Part shown: positions 26,504-35,450 of the stretch, piece by piece
How the letters are laid out: every line of letters starts with the position of its first letter
Position numbering within the stretch: position 1 is the stretch's first letter
Source: Rhodoligotrophos defluvii
GTDB taxonomy: Bacteria > Pseudomonadota > Alphaproteobacteria > Rhizobiales > Im1
NCBI RefSeq assembly: GCF_005281615.1
Contig: NZ_SZZM01000001.1
Span: 795,001-859,000 of the forward strand
Length of the DNA: 64,000 nucleotides
Direction of reading: 5' to 3'
Made by a program: the position numbers and the translations under genes
The notes under the pieces: model-generated
Seen by the model: only the letters and a program-made list of their open reading frames with translations
Database searches by the model: none
Told to the model about the DNA's origin: nothing

Positions 26504-27862
26504 CTAATGCCGCACCAGCCGGCAGGCATAGAAGCCATCGAGCCCACGGATCCCCCGCTCTTCATCCAGCATTATGCTGGGCAGCGTGCGCAGGTCGCCC
26601 GCCGGTGTAATCGCGCGGGCGAGCCCACCGATCTCCTCCGGCTGGATGGGCAAACGTTCAACTGGTAGGCCTTCGTCCAGCGCCGCCTCGACCCGCGCCT
26701 CGCCCTCCTCCGGCTCCAGCGAGCAGGTGCAATAGACGATGATCCCGCCCGGCTTGGTCAGTGCAACGGCCTGCCGCAACAGCCGGTCCTGTAGCGCGCT
26801 CAACGCGGTCAGCTGTTCCGCGGTCTTGGTGTAGGGGATATCCGGATGCCGCCGAATGGTGCCGGTGGCAGAACAGGGCGCATCGAGCAGCACGGCGTCC
26901 GCGGGTTGCTCGGTGCTGAACGCTGTCGCATCGGCGCACACCACCTCGGCAGCAAGGCCGGTTCGGGCCAGATTGTCTCTCACCCGGGCCAAGCGAGGCT
27001 CCGAAAGATCGACCGCAGTGACATGCGCCCCGGCCGCAGCGAGCTGCAGTGTCTTGCCGCCCGGCGCGGCGCACAGATCGATGACCCGCTTGCCGCCAAC
27101 ATCGCCGAGCAACCGGGCAGGCAGCGCCGCTGCCGCGTCCTGCACCCACCATTCGCCGGCAGCATATCCCTCGAGCGCCTCCACCCGGCCATGGTGTTCG
27201 GTCAGCCGCACAGTGCCGGTGGGCAGGGCAGTCCCGCCGAGCCGGTCCGCCAAAGAGGCCGCATCGCCGTCGCGCGGGGTCAGGTCCAGCGGCGGCTCCT
27301 GTATATGGGCCTCGGCGATGGCGCGGGTCTCCGCCTCGCCATAGTGACCCAGCCATCGGTTCCATAGCCAGTCCGGCGTGTTCAGCCTGGCATCATCCTG
27401 CGATGCAAGCAGGGCCGGGCCCTCGCGGGACATCCGCCGCAGCACCGCATTGGCAAGCCCCTTGAGATGGTTGATCGGGCGCGACTGGCCGATCAGGGTC
27501 ACCGCCGTATCGATGGCTGCATGGTGCGCCACACGCATGAACAGCAGCTGAGCGGCCGCGACCAGCAAGAGGGGCTGGAGGAGGTCGTAATGTTTCGGCC
27601 GGCCGCGGGTAAGAAACCGATCGACCAGAGCGTCGATCTGCCCTTTGCGCCGGAGCGCTGTGGCAACGATCGCCCGCAACAAGGCGCGGTCACGCCCGTT
27701 GAGCGACGCGGCACGCCGCTCCAGGCTCTCGTTCAGCAGATCATCCAGCGGCTGCTGCTTGAAGAGGACTGCACCCAACAGCCTGGCGGCCTCGCTGCGA
27801 ATGAGGAGGCCGCCCTTGTCAGGCTCTGCTGCGGTCGCGCTGCGGCGGTTCGGGCTTGGCAT
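26504..27862 (-). CDS. rsmB: 16S rRNA (cytosine-967-C5)-methyltransferase
   Basis: A 452-residue enzyme with an N-terminal NusB-like RNA-binding helical domain (LLGAVLFKQQPLDDLL through LKGLANAVLRRMSREGP, about 20-150) and a C-terminal SAM methyltransferase (VIDLCAAPGGKTLQLAA motif I, DAPCSATGTIRRHPDI with the catalytic-site PC, YCTCSLEPEEGE with TCS nucleophile Cys). It modifies C967 of 16S rRNA. It is followed directly by the ModE-like gene and preceded by htpX on the same strand, an arrangement I recall from rhizobia. Confident. Confidence 0.95.
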   Translation of the reverse strand: MPSPNRRSATAAEPDKGGLLIRSEAARLLGAVLFKQQPLDDLLNESLERRAASLNGRDRALLRAIVATALRRKGQIDALVDRFLTRGRPKHYDLLQPLLLVAAAQLLFMRVAHHAAIDTAVTLIGQSRPINHLKGLANAVLRRMSREGPALLASQDDARLNTPDWLWNRWLGHYGEAETRAIAEAHIQEPPLDLTPRDGDAASLADRLGGTALPTGTVRLTEHHGRVEALEGYAAGEWWVQDAAAALPARLLGDVGGKRVIDLCAAPGGKTLQLAAAGAHVTAVDLSEPRLARVRDNLARTGLAAEVVCADATAFSTEQPADAVLLDAPCSATGTIRRHPDIPYTKTAEQLTALSALQDRLLRQAVALTKPGGIIVYCTCSLEPEEGEARVEAALDEGLPVERLPIQPEEIGGLARAITPAGDLRTLPSIMLDEERGIRGLDGFYACRLVRH

Positions 27863-27925
27863 CCACAGTGTCTAGATCGGCGGAGCGCCGAGTTCAACGC
27901 GCACGCATGCCCCAGCGGTCGAACT

Positions 27926-28882
27926 TCAACTCCACGGGCCACGACGGCGGCTGCCGCCCCAAGGGCCGCCCCCTGTCCAGGGGCTGCCGGCCGCGGCAGG
28001 GCTCGGCCGGCCGGCAAACCGGCCCACAGCGCCGGTGCCCATCTGAGCCGCCAATTCCTGCAGGGCCGCGATCCTGTTCTCCGTGCTCGGGTGGGTGGAG
28101 AACAGGTTGTCCATGCGCGCGCCCGACAGCGGATTGATGATGAACATATGTGCCGTCGCCGGGTGGGTCTCAGCCTCCATGTTCGGAACGCGGTGCGCGG
28201 CGCTCTGGATCTTCGCCAAAGCAGAGGCGAGCCACATCGGCTGCCCGCAGATCTCGGCGCCAGCCCGGTCCGCCGCGTATTCGCGCGTGCGGCTGATGGC
28301 CATCTGCACCAGCATCGCGGCCAGCGGCGCCACGATCATCATCACCAGCGTGCCGAAAATACCGAACGGGTTGTCGCGGTCGCGGCTGCCGCCGAAGAAC
28401 ATGGCGAAATTGGCGAGCATGGAGATGGCACCGGCAAAGGTCGCCGTGATCGTCATGATCAGCGTGTCATGGTTGCGGATATGGGCGAGCTCATGCGCCA
28501 TCACCCCGGCGATTTCCTCGCGCGACAGGCTCTGCAGCAGCCCTGTCGAGGCCGCCACCGCCGCATTCTGTGGGTTGCGCCCGGTGGCGAAGGCATTGGG
28601 CTGCGCATTGTCGATCACATAAACCCGCGGCATGGGCAGGCCGGCGCGCTGAGCGAGCTCTCTGACGATGCCGTAATATTCGGGGGCGCTGCGCTCGTCG
28701 ACCTCATGGGCGCCGTACATGCGCAGAACCATCTTGTCGGAATTCCAATAGGTGAACGCATTCATCGCCAAGGCCACGAGCAAGGCGATCCACATGCCGT
28801 GCTGGCCGCCGATCATGGCACCGATACCCATGAACAGCGCCGTCATCCCGGCAAGCAATATGGCAGTCTTCAGATAGTTCAT
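27926..28882 (-). CDS. htpX: HtpX-type M48 membrane zinc metalloprotease
   Basis: A 318-residue inner-membrane protease involved in quality control of membrane proteins, complementary to FtsH. Two N-terminal helices ([37 protein letters not shown]), the zinc site [12 protein letters not shown] (HExxH variant HELAH), then two more helices around 145-200, and the third ligand in [13 protein letters not shown]. The C-terminal tail is proline/glycine-rich ([18 protein letters not shown]). Divergent from the sdhAF4 homologue, upstream of rsmB. Confident. Confidence 0.96.
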   Translation of the reverse strand: MNYLKTAILLAGMTALFMGIGAMIGGQHGMWIALLVALAMNAFTYWNSDKMVLRMYGAHEVDERSAPEYYGIVRELAQRAGLPMPRVYVIDNAQPNAFATGRNPQNAAVAASTGLLQSLSREEIAGVMAHELAHIRNHDTLIMTITATFAGAISMLANFAMFFGGSRDRDNPFGIFGTLVMMIVAPLAAMLVQMAISRTREYAADRAGAEICGQPMWLASALAKIQSAAHRVPNMEAETHPATAHMFIINPLSGARMDNLFSTHPSTENRIAALQELAAQMGTGAVGRFAGRPSPAAAGSPWTGGGPWGGSRRRGPWS

Positions 28883-28995
28883 GGCGATGGCTCACCCGAC
28901 ATTCACAATTCCTTGCAGCGGCGCGGCTTGAGGCCGCCGGCAGCGCTCGTATATGTTGGTTGTCCGGCGAAAAACGGCAAGGATCTGGGAACGGA

Positions 28996-29196
28996 ATGGA
29001 ACAGGGATCGGAGCCTCGAGACAAGCGCGACCTGCCGCCCGCTGCGCGACGCGCGCTGGCCGAAGCCGCCGAGCGGCGGGCGCAGGCCGAGCGCATCCCG
29101 GCGCCGCCGCGGCCCAAGGAGGTGAACGGCCCGCAGGGACCGGAGCCGACCCGTTACGGCGACTGGGAATCGAAGGGCATCGCCAGCGATTTCTGA
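28996..29196 (+). CDS. DUF1674 / succinate dehydrogenase assembly factor 4 family
   Basis: A 66-residue protein. It is mostly charged and disordered (AARRALAEAAERRAQAE) and ends with the invariant family signature RYGDWESKGIASDF. In eukaryotes SDHAF4/Sdh8 binds the flavinylated SdhA subunit; the bacterial homologue is expected to assist complex II assembly. The start at 28996 is chosen over a TTG 12 codons upstream because GGGAACGGA sits closer to the ATG. Divergent from htpX, a neighbourhood typical in Hyphomicrobiales. Confidence 0.88.
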   Translation: MEQGSEPRDKRDLPPAARRALAEAAERRAQAERIPAPPRPKEVNGPQGPEPTRYGDWESKGIASDF

Positions 29197-29286
29197 CGAC
29201 AGTCCTGTCCGACGCGTTTTCTTAAGAAATTCATCCTAGTCCTCGATTGCCGAACCCGTATATCATCAGCCTCTGCTGTTTGCCGG

Positions 29287-31248
29287 GTGCGTGGGGACCA
29301 GCCATTGGCGGAATACAGGGACAGATCAGGCGATCCGGCCGGCTCGCCGCCCAGCGCCTTTGATGGCGCGGCGGCCGCGCACACATCCGCCGACAGCTCG
29401 GAACTGGCAAGCCGCGGCTATCTCGAACTCGCCACCATGGCGGCCGGCTGCGCCGCCTATCACTGGGACATCCGCAAGGACATCCTGAGTTGGAGCGCCA
29501 ATGCCGCGGCAATTCTCGGCGTCGAACCCCACCTGCTGGCGAGCAACCGGTCCTATGCCAGCCTGATCGCCCGCGATGGGGCGACCGGCCGCTATGATGC
29601 GGTGCACCTGTCTGTCGAGCCGGACGAAGGGGCGGGCGTCGCCTTCCAGACTGAATACCGCCTTCGCCAGAAGGCGCAGGGCTCGCCCATCGTGTGGGTC
29701 GAGGATTGCGGCAGGTGGTTCGCCGGGCTCGACGGCCGTCCGGCTGATGTGTTCGGCGTCGTGCGTGTCGTCGATCAACGCCGGCGCCAGGAAGAGCGGC
29801 TGCGCTACCTGAGCGCCCACGACTCGCTCACCGGCCTCATGAACCGCGAGCTGGTGGTGGAGAAGCTGAGCGCCGCGCTCGACCGCGCCAAGATCAGTTC
29901 GGAGCCGGCCGCTCTGCTGCTTCTGTCCATCGACAATCTGCAGGCTATTAACGAAGCCTTCGGTACCGACGTGGCCGACAGCGTCATCCGGCGCATCGGC
30001 CGCCTGCTCGCGCGGGTGATGCGAGCCGGCGACCATCTCGGCCGGTTCGCCGGCAACAAGCTCGCTTTCGTCCTGCAGCACTGTTCTGCCGACGAAATGC
30101 GCGTCGCCAGCGAGCGTTTTCTCGACGCTGTGCGCGAGACGGTGATCCCCACGCCTTTTGGCCCCGTCTGGGCCACCGTGTCCATCGGGGGCGTCGCCTT
30201 GCATGCCGGCATCACCACGGCCAAGCAGGCGCTCAACACGGCCGAGCATGCGCTTTCCCGCGCGCGGGCCCAAACATCCGGCCGCTTCTTTGCTGGTGAC
30301 CTCCCCCAGGAATGGCCTGGCCTGCACCGGCAGAACATGGAGCAGGCCGCCGTCATCCTGCGCGCGTTGCAAGAAGACAAGATCGTGTTGGGCTGCCATC
30401 CGATCATGCGTCCGGCCACTGCCGCCGTGGTCATGCACGACATCAGGCCGCACATCCTGGGCAGCCCCCTTCCCTTCGCATCACCGACCACCGACTTCAT
30501 CGGCACATGCCGGAGGCTGGGGCTGGCGAGCCTCATAGAGGTGCATCTCGTTCGCCTCGCCTTGGGGTTGCTGCGGATCGACCCGGCGCTGACCCTGAGC
30601 GTGCCTTTGTCGCTGTCCACCATCGAGATGCCGCGGGCGCGAGCGCAGATCCTGCAGGAGATCGAGCGGGCAGCCGGATTGGCACCGCGGCTTCTGGTCG
30701 ACACGCCCCTTTCGGGCATCGTGGCCGCCACAGCCCCAGCCCGCGCCTTCTTGGCCGAGGTTCGGGCGCGCAAGGCGCGGGTTGCGCTGAGCGGCTTCGG
30801 CGTGGACGGCTTGCCTCTCTTCCGCACCACCGATGATTTTCCGGGCGAGTTCGTGCGGGTCGACGGCACGCTCCTGCGCGAGGCGAGCGCATCGACCATG
30901 GGCAGGGCCCGCCTGAACACCGCCCTCGAGATCGTGCGCAGCTATGGCGCGGAGATCATCGCGCTCGATCTCGACCCGGATGCGGATGTGCCCCGCATCA
31001 TTGACTATGGCATCGATCTCGTGCGTGTCCGTCCGAGAGCAGACCGGTTCCACCCGGCGGCTCCGCCACAATCGGCCGCGGTCATGACGCCCGATGCTGC
31101 CATTGCGCCTTTGCGTAAGGACGTGGTGCGGCTGCGTGCGGCGCTGGCGGAACTCAACAGCCGTCTCGCATTGAAGGCCGACCTCGTCGGCGGGAACAGT
31201 GAACGAGCCTCGGGCTCCGCAGGGGCTTTGAAGGGGTCCTCGCCCTAG
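29287..31248 (+). CDS. PAS-GGDEF-EAL protein with degenerate active sites
   Basis: A protein of up to 653 residues. A PAS-like sensor (about 45-160: AYHWDIRKDILSWSANAAAILG, VFGVVRVVDQRR), a GGDEF domain (about 175-340: LSAHDSLTGLMNRELVVEKL) and an EAL domain (about 350-590). The cyclase loop reads GRFAGNKLAF, so GGDEF is lost. The EAL start reads CHPIMRPATA with no EAL, and metal-binding acidic motifs are not evident. It therefore probably binds nucleotides or partners rather than making or degrading c-di-GMP. GTG at 29287 or TTG at 29305 (with GGGGA upstream) could be the start. Its end overlaps phaR by four bases, convergent. Confidence 0.85.
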   Translation: MRGDQPLAEYRDRSGDPAGSPPSAFDGAAAAHTSADSSELASRGYLELATMAAGCAAYHWDIRKDILSWSANAAAILGVEPHLLASNRSYASLIARDGATGRYDAVHLSVEPDEGAGVAFQTEYRLRQKAQGSPIVWVEDCGRWFAGLDGRPADVFGVVRVVDQRRRQEERLRYLSAHDSLTGLMNRELVVEKLSAALDRAKISSEPAALLLLSIDNLQAINEAFGTDVADSVIRRIGRLLARVMRAGDHLGRFAGNKLAFVLQHCSADEMRVASERFLDAVRETVIPTPFGPVWATVSIGGVALHAGITTAKQALNTAEHALSRARAQTSGRFFAGDLPQEWPGLHRQNMEQAAVILRALQEDKIVLGCHPIMRPATAAVVMHDIRPHILGSPLPFASPTTDFIGTCRRLGLASLIEVHLVRLALGLLRIDPALTLSVPLSLSTIEMPRARAQILQEIERAAGLAPRLLVDTPLSGIVAATAPARAFLAEVRARKARVALSGFGVDGLPLFRTTDDFPGEFVRVDGTLLREASASTMGRARLNTALEIVRSYGAEIIALDLDPDADVPRIIDYGIDLVRVRPRADRFHPAAPPQSAAVMTPDAAIAPLRKDVVRLRAALAELNSRLALKADLVGGNSERASGSAGALKGSSP

Positions 31249-31874
31249 CGCTTGAGCTTGGCCAAGGCATCGATCTGGCGCTGCATGGCGCTGAGCTGCT
31301 CCTTCAGCTGCCGCATTTCCTCGGCCGCCTGGTCTCGCTGCTCCTGCTGCTCGGGACGTCGCTCCTGCGGCCGCGCCTCCTCCTCGCCCGCGGACTGGGC
31401 GCCTGCCAGCACGGCGAAAGGATTGAACATCGACAATGCCTTCTCGAACATCGCGATATTGTGGCGCGTCTGCTCCTCCATCATCTTGAAGGGGTCGCCA
31501 CCCAGCGCCTGGGCGAATTGGTTGCGCAGCCTTTCCTGCTCCCGCGAGAGCGCCTCGATGCTGAACTCGAGATAGCGCGGCACCAGCGACTGCATGTTGT
31601 CGCCGTAGTAGCGGATGAGCTGGCGCAGGAAGCGGATGGGCAACAGGTTCTGCTCGCCCTTGTTCTCTTCTTCGAAGATGATTTGCGTGAGCACCGATCG
31701 CGTGATGTCTTCGCCGGTCTTGGCGTCATAGACGGCGAACTCGAGGCCCTGCTTCACCATATCCGCCAAATCGTCGAGGGTCACGTAGGAGCTGGTGGCC
31801 GTGTTGTAGAGCCTCCTATTCGCGTATTTCTTGATGGTGATGGGCTTTTCATTAGGCCTTGCGTCCTGATCCAC
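31245..31874 (-). CDS. phaR: Polyhydroxyalkanoate synthesis repressor PhaR
   Basis: A 209-residue PhaR. The N-terminal DNA-binding domain reads ITIKKYANRRLYNTATSSYV and LDDLADMVKQGLEFAVYDAK; the PHB-accumulation domain includes LRQLIRYYGDNMQSLVPRYLE. A long glutamine/glutamate coiled-coil tail ends MRQLKEQLSAMQRQIDALAK. PhaR represses phasin and PHA genes and is released by binding PHA polymer or granules. It is divergent from phaA across 257 bases with palindromic sequences that could be its operator. Confident. Confidence 0.96.
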   Translation of the reverse strand: MDQDARPNEKPITIKKYANRRLYNTATSSYVTLDDLADMVKQGLEFAVYDAKTGEDITRSVLTQIIFEEENKGEQNLLPIRFLRQLIRYYGDNMQSLVPRYLEFSIEALSREQERLRNQFAQALGGDPFKMMEEQTRHNIAMFEKALSMFNPFAVLAGAQSAGEEEARPQERRPEQQEQRDQAAEEMRQLKEQLSAMQRQIDALAKLKR

Positions 31875-31954
31875 GAGGCACGATCCTTCTTTACCGTGGG
31901 ATGCGTGGCGCGCTCCCTATTCCGCCATGAAGCAACCGCTGTTAGTTTCGCAGG

Positions 31955-31985
31955 GCACAATGCCTGTGTGCAAGGGCAAACACAG
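31955..31985. promoter_or_regulatory. Overlapping inverted repeats in the phaR-phaA intergenic region
   Basis: GCACA-N7-TGTGC (31955-31971) and CTGTGT-N10-ACACAG (31964-31985) overlap in the divergent phaR/phaA promoter space. PhaR is known to autoregulate and bind near pha promoters, so these are candidate operators. The rest of the gap holds no gene; phaA has a near-perfect ribosome site AAGGAGG (about 32119-32125). Confidence 0.4.
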
Positions 31986-32131
31986 ATATGCCTTGGTGAC
32001 CACTCGGCCAGCTTGCATTCGCGCCATCTTTGTCGCAATGGGAGAGTAGCTATTGCTCATATGGATAGCATGGGGATGTTCCCCGCCCGGCCCGCGACGG
32101 CTGACGCCTATGTTTCATAAGGAGGTTTTTC

Positions 32132-33316
32132 ATGTCTGATCAAGAGCACGTGGTCATTGTCGCAGCGCAGCGAACACCGGTTGGCGCCTTCAACGGGTCC
32201 TTCGCCGCTGTTCCCGCTCATGAGCTGGGGGCCGTGGCGATCCGGGCCGCATTGGACAGGGCCGGCGTCGCCGCGGAGGAGGTTGACGAAGTGATCATGG
32301 GCCAGGTGCTCACGGCCGCCGCGGGGCAGAACCCGGCCCGTCAGGCAGCCGTTGCGGCGGGCGTGCCGAAAGATGCCACCGCTTGGGTGGTCAACCAGGT
32401 CTGTGGCTCGGGCCTGCGCTCGGTGGCTTTGGGCATGCAGCAGATCATGACCGGTGACGCCCAGATCATCGTCGCCGGCGGCCAGGAGAACATGTCCCTC
32501 AGCCCCCATGCTGCCCATCTGCGCGTCGGCCACAAGATGGGCGACTATCAGATGATCGACACCATGATCAAGGACGGCTTGTGGGACGCCTTTCATGGCT
32601 ACCACATGGGCAACACTGCGGAAAATGTCGCAAACCAGTGGCAGATTACCCGCGAGATGCAGGACACGTTCGCAGTCGCGTCACAGAACAAGGCCGAGGC
32701 TGCCCAGAAGGCCGGGCGCTTCAAGGACGAGATCGCGCCGGTGACGGTGAAGGAGCGCAAGGGCGAGCGGGTGGTGGCCGACGACGAATACATCCGCCAC
32801 GGCGCAAGCCTGGAGGCCATGCAGAAGCTGCGGCCGGCCTTCGTCAAGGACGGCACGGTGACCGCCGGCAACGCCTCAGGCATAAATGACGGCGCCGCCG
32901 CCCTGGTGCTGATGAGCGCCGCCGAGGCGAACCGCCGCGGACTGGAGCCGCTGGCCCGCATCGCCTCCTGGGCCACCGCAGGGGTCGACCCCCAGGTGAT
33001 GGGCTCGGGCCCCATTCCCGCCTCGCGCAAGGCTCTGGCCAAGGCCGGCTGGAACCCGTCTGAGCTCGATGTCATTGAGGCCAACGAGGCCTTTGCCGCC
33101 CAGGCTTGTGCCGTGAACAAGGACATGGGCTGGGATACCGGGAGGGTGAACGTGAACGGCGGCTCGATCGCCATCGGCCATCCGATCGGAGCATCGGGCG
33201 CTCGCATCCTGACCACGCTGCTGCATCAGATGAAACGGAGCGATGCCAAAAAGGGCCTTGCCACCTTGTGCATCGGCGGCGGTATGGGAATAGCCATGTG
33301 CGTCGAGCGGAATTGA
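32132..33316 (+). CDS. phaA: Acetyl-CoA acetyltransferase (beta-ketothiolase)
   Basis: A 394-residue biosynthetic thiolase that condenses two acetyl-CoA to acetoacetyl-CoA, the first step of PHB synthesis. Catalytic features: [12 protein letters not shown] (nucleophile Cys about 89), the [10 protein letters not shown] motif, [18 protein letters not shown] (His about 349) and [13 protein letters not shown] (second Cys about 379). It has an unusually strong AAGGAGG ribosome site. phaB follows after 94 bases, so both are probably co-transcribed; the synthase phaC is not in the window. Confident. Confidence 0.97.
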   Translation: MSDQEHVVIVAAQRTPVGAFNGSFAAVPAHELGAVAIRAALDRAGVAAEEVDEVIMGQVLTAAAGQNPARQAAVAAGVPKDATAWVVNQVCGSGLRSVALGMQQIMTGDAQIIVAGGQENMSLSPHAAHLRVGHKMGDYQMIDTMIKDGLWDAFHGYHMGNTAENVANQWQITREMQDTFAVASQNKAEAAQKAGRFKDEIAPVTVKERKGERVVADDEYIRHGASLEAMQKLRPAFVKDGTVTAGNASGINDGAAALVLMSAAEANRRGLEPLARIASWATAGVDPQVMGSGPIPASRKALAKAGWNPSELDVIEANEAFAAQACAVNKDMGWDTGRVNVNGGSIAIGHPIGASGARILTTLLHQMKRSDAKKGLATLCIGGGMGIAMCVERN

Positions 33317-33410
33317 CGCGCGACAGACAATCGTTGCGGGCACCGGCCTGATACCTGCCGGAAGAGCAGGCCAGGCCATCCCGCGAGCTTTGGGGTAGGG
33401 AGCATAGTCG

Positions 33411-34139
33411 ATGGGTAGAGTGGCAGTTGTGACCGGGGGAACCCGCGGTATTGGGGCATGCATCTCGAAGGCCCTGCACGAGGAGGGCTATGCGGTTGCC
33501 GCCGTCTATTGCGGCAATGACGAGAAGGCGAAGGCCTTCCGCGACGAGACGGGTATCGCGGTCTACAAGTGGAATGTCGGCAATCCCGAGGAATGCGCGG
33601 CCGGCATCCGCGATGTCGAGGCGGACCTGGGGCCCATCTGCACCCTGGTCAACAATGCGGGCATCACCCGCGATGGCATGCTGCACAAGATGAGCTACGA
33701 GCAGTGGTCGGAAGTGATGCGGGTCAATCTGGATTCCATGTTCAACATGACCCGGCCGCTGATCGAGCCCATGCGCGAGCGCAATTTTGGCCGCATCATC
33801 AACATCTCGTCCATCAACGGCCAGAAGGGCCAGATGGGGCAGACCAATTATTCGGCGGCGAAGGCCGGCGTCATCGGCTTCACCAAGGCGCTGGCGCAGG
33901 AGACCGCCCGTAAGGGCATCACGGTCAACTGCATCTGTCCCGGCTATGTGGATACCGACATGGTCGCGGCCGTGCCGCCGAAGGTGCTGGAGGGCATCAT
34001 TGCCTCCATCCCCGTCGGCCGGCTCGGCACCGGCCCGGAAATCGCCGACATGGTCTGCTTTCTCGCACGGGAGAGCGCCGGCTTCACCACCGGAGCGGTG
34101 ATCGCGGTCAATGGCGGCCAATATATCGCGAACGGCTGA
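33411..34139 (+). CDS. phaB: Acetoacetyl-CoA reductase
   Basis: A 242-residue short-chain dehydrogenase that reduces acetoacetyl-CoA to (R)-3-hydroxybutyryl-CoA with NADPH. Seen: cofactor motif VTGGTRGIGACISKAL, LVNNAGITRDGMLHKMSYEQW, catalytic Ser in INISSINGQKGQMGQTNYSAAKAG (with Y and K), and the PhaB-typical C-terminus GAVIAVNGGQYIANG. YCGNDEKAKAF after strand 2 is also characteristic. Downstream of phaA; followed by two palindromic repeats rather than a clear terminator. Confident. Confidence 0.97.
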   Translation: MGRVAVVTGGTRGIGACISKALHEEGYAVAAVYCGNDEKAKAFRDETGIAVYKWNVGNPEECAAGIRDVEADLGPICTLVNNAGITRDGMLHKMSYEQWSEVMRVNLDSMFNMTRPLIEPMRERNFGRIINISSINGQKGQMGQTNYSAAKAGVIGFTKALAQETARKGITVNCICPGYVDTDMVAAVPPKVLEGIIASIPVGRLGTGPEIADMVCFLARESAGFTTGAVIAVNGGQYIANG

Positions 34140-34144
34140 GCTGA

Positions 34145-34205
34145 GAGGATGATCCCGAACCGAAGATCCACAAAGCAAAAGGTGGATGCCGGAAAGATCA
34201 TGCTC
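34145..34205. repeat. Rhizobial-type intergenic palindromic element
   Basis: Arms GAGGATGATC (34145-34154) and GATCATGCTC (34196-34205) are complementary at 9 of 10 positions with a 41-base interior. The sequence closely resembles the GAGCATGATC...GATCATGCTC elements that I recall as abundant in Bradyrhizobium and Mesorhizobium intergenic space. Degenerate, single copy in this window. Confidence 0.65.
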
Positions 34206-34220
34206 CATCGATCCGCTAAA

Positions 34221-34315
34221 CGTCATGCCCTGGCTTGACCAGGGCATTCAGGGCCACGCGGCGCGGCCTCTCCCATCTGGCCCCTGGACCGCCGCGTCGG
34301 AGCCCGGCGGTGACG
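34221..34315. repeat. REP-like double palindrome bounded by CGTCA/TGACG
   Basis: The element begins CGTCA and ends TGACG. The left palindrome is ATGCCCTGG-CTTGA-CCAGGGCAT (34225-34247, perfect 9-base arms); the right one is CCGCCG-N10-CGGCGG (34289-34310). This is the layout of the CGTCATGCCCGG...CCGGGCAT repeats common in alphaproteobacterial genomes. It lies in the phaB-modC convergent gap and may also act as a 3' end or terminator. Confidence 0.65.
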
Positions 34316-34355
34316 CAAATTTGGCATTGGCTCTAGATTGCGCTGCTCGCTAACT

Positions 34356-35450
34356 CTAAGGCTCGGCCGGCGGACTGCGGTCGATGATCACCGTCTTGAA
34401 GATCGCATAGACGGCCTGCCCCTCGGCGAGGCCCAGGCGGCTGCACGAATAGGCGGTGATGCGAGCGAAAAGCCGGGTGCCGCCGCAGTCCAGTGAGAGC
34501 TCCACCTCGTCACCATCGCCCCGCAAGCTGGTGATGGTGGCGGGGAGCACGTTGTTGGCGCTGATCTCGCCGGCTATGGCAGCGCGCGAGACGAGAATGT
34601 CGCGCGCCCTGATGCGGACGCGCAATTCGGTCCCGACCGGCCTGCTCACCAGGGGAGCCGTGATGATGCCGCCGCTGAAGCTGAGCCTGCTCACCCCGAA
34701 CGCCGGCAAGTGCTCCAAGACGGTCGCGCGAATCACCGCGCCCGCGTCAGCCTTGCCGGCCAGAGCCTGCATGTCGTCGCGGCTCAAAACCGCGTCGATA
34801 TCGCCGAAGGCGGTGACCCGGCCGTGGTCGAACACGGCAATCGAATCGGCAAGCCGGGTGACCTCGTCGAGCGAATGGGTCACATAGACCATAGGCAGCG
34901 CCAGATGGTCGCGCAGCCGCTCGAGATAACGGAGGATCTCTTCCCGGCGGGCCGCGTCCAGCGCGGTCAGCGGCTCGTCCAGCAGCAGCAGCCTTGGCGC
35001 GGCGAGCAGGGCGCGGCCGATGGCGACGCGCTGCCGCTCGCCGCCGGAAAGCTTGCCAGGCCGACGGTCCAAAAGCGGCGCCAGGCCGAGCAGCGCGATC
35101 ACCTCCTCGATCTCCACCTGACCCAGCGGACGGCCGGCCCGTTTCCAGCCGAACAGGAGGTTGCTGCGCACGGAAAGATGCGGGAACAGCCGCGCATCCT
35201 GGAATACATAGCCCACCCGCCGCGCGCGGGCTGGCACGGAAATCTGCCGGGCCGCATCGAAGACGGTTTCGCCGTTGAGGACGATGCGCCCGTGCCGCGG
35301 CGTGATCAGGCCGGCAATCGCGTTCACGGTTGTGGTCTTGCCGGAACCTGAGGGCCCGAACAGCGCGGTGACCCCCGCCTGCGGCACCTCGAACCGCGCC
35401 TCCAGCGAGAAGGTGCCGGCAGCATGCCCGATATCGACCTGCAGGCTCAT
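34356..35450 (-). CDS. modC: Molybdate ABC transporter ATP-binding protein
   Basis: A 364-residue ATPase. Walker A GPSGSGKTT, signature LSGGERQRVAIGRAL, Walker B LLLLDEPLTALD and His switch YVTHSLDEV are all intact. The C-terminal 70 residues form a Mop (molybdate-binding) domain, ISANNVLPATITSLRGDGDEV, which distinguishes ModC from other importers. It energises uptake of molybdate through ModB. Its start overlaps the modB stop by four bases. Last gene of modABC. Confident. Confidence 0.96.
   Translation of the reverse strand: MSLQVDIGHAAGTFSLEARFEVPQAGVTALFGPSGSGKTTTVNAIAGLITPRHGRIVLNGETVFDAARQISVPARARRVGYVFQDARLFPHLSVRSNLLFGWKRAGRPLGQVEIEEVIALLGLAPLLDRRPGKLSGGERQRVAIGRALLAAPRLLLLDEPLTALDAARREEILRYLERLRDHLALPMVYVTHSLDEVTRLADSIAVFDHGRVTAFGDIDAVLSRDDMQALAGKADAGAVIRATVLEHLPAFGVSRLSFSGGIITAPLVSRPVGTELRVRIRARDILVSRAAIAGEISANNVLPATITSLRGDGDEVELSLDCGGTRLFARITAYSCSRLGLAEGQAVYAIFKTVIIDRSPPAEP

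Noticed and set aside
27467-29125. A 552-codon plus-strand frame opposite rsmB and htpX.
   Set aside because: Shadow of two certain genes; composition dominated by His, Arg and Gly.
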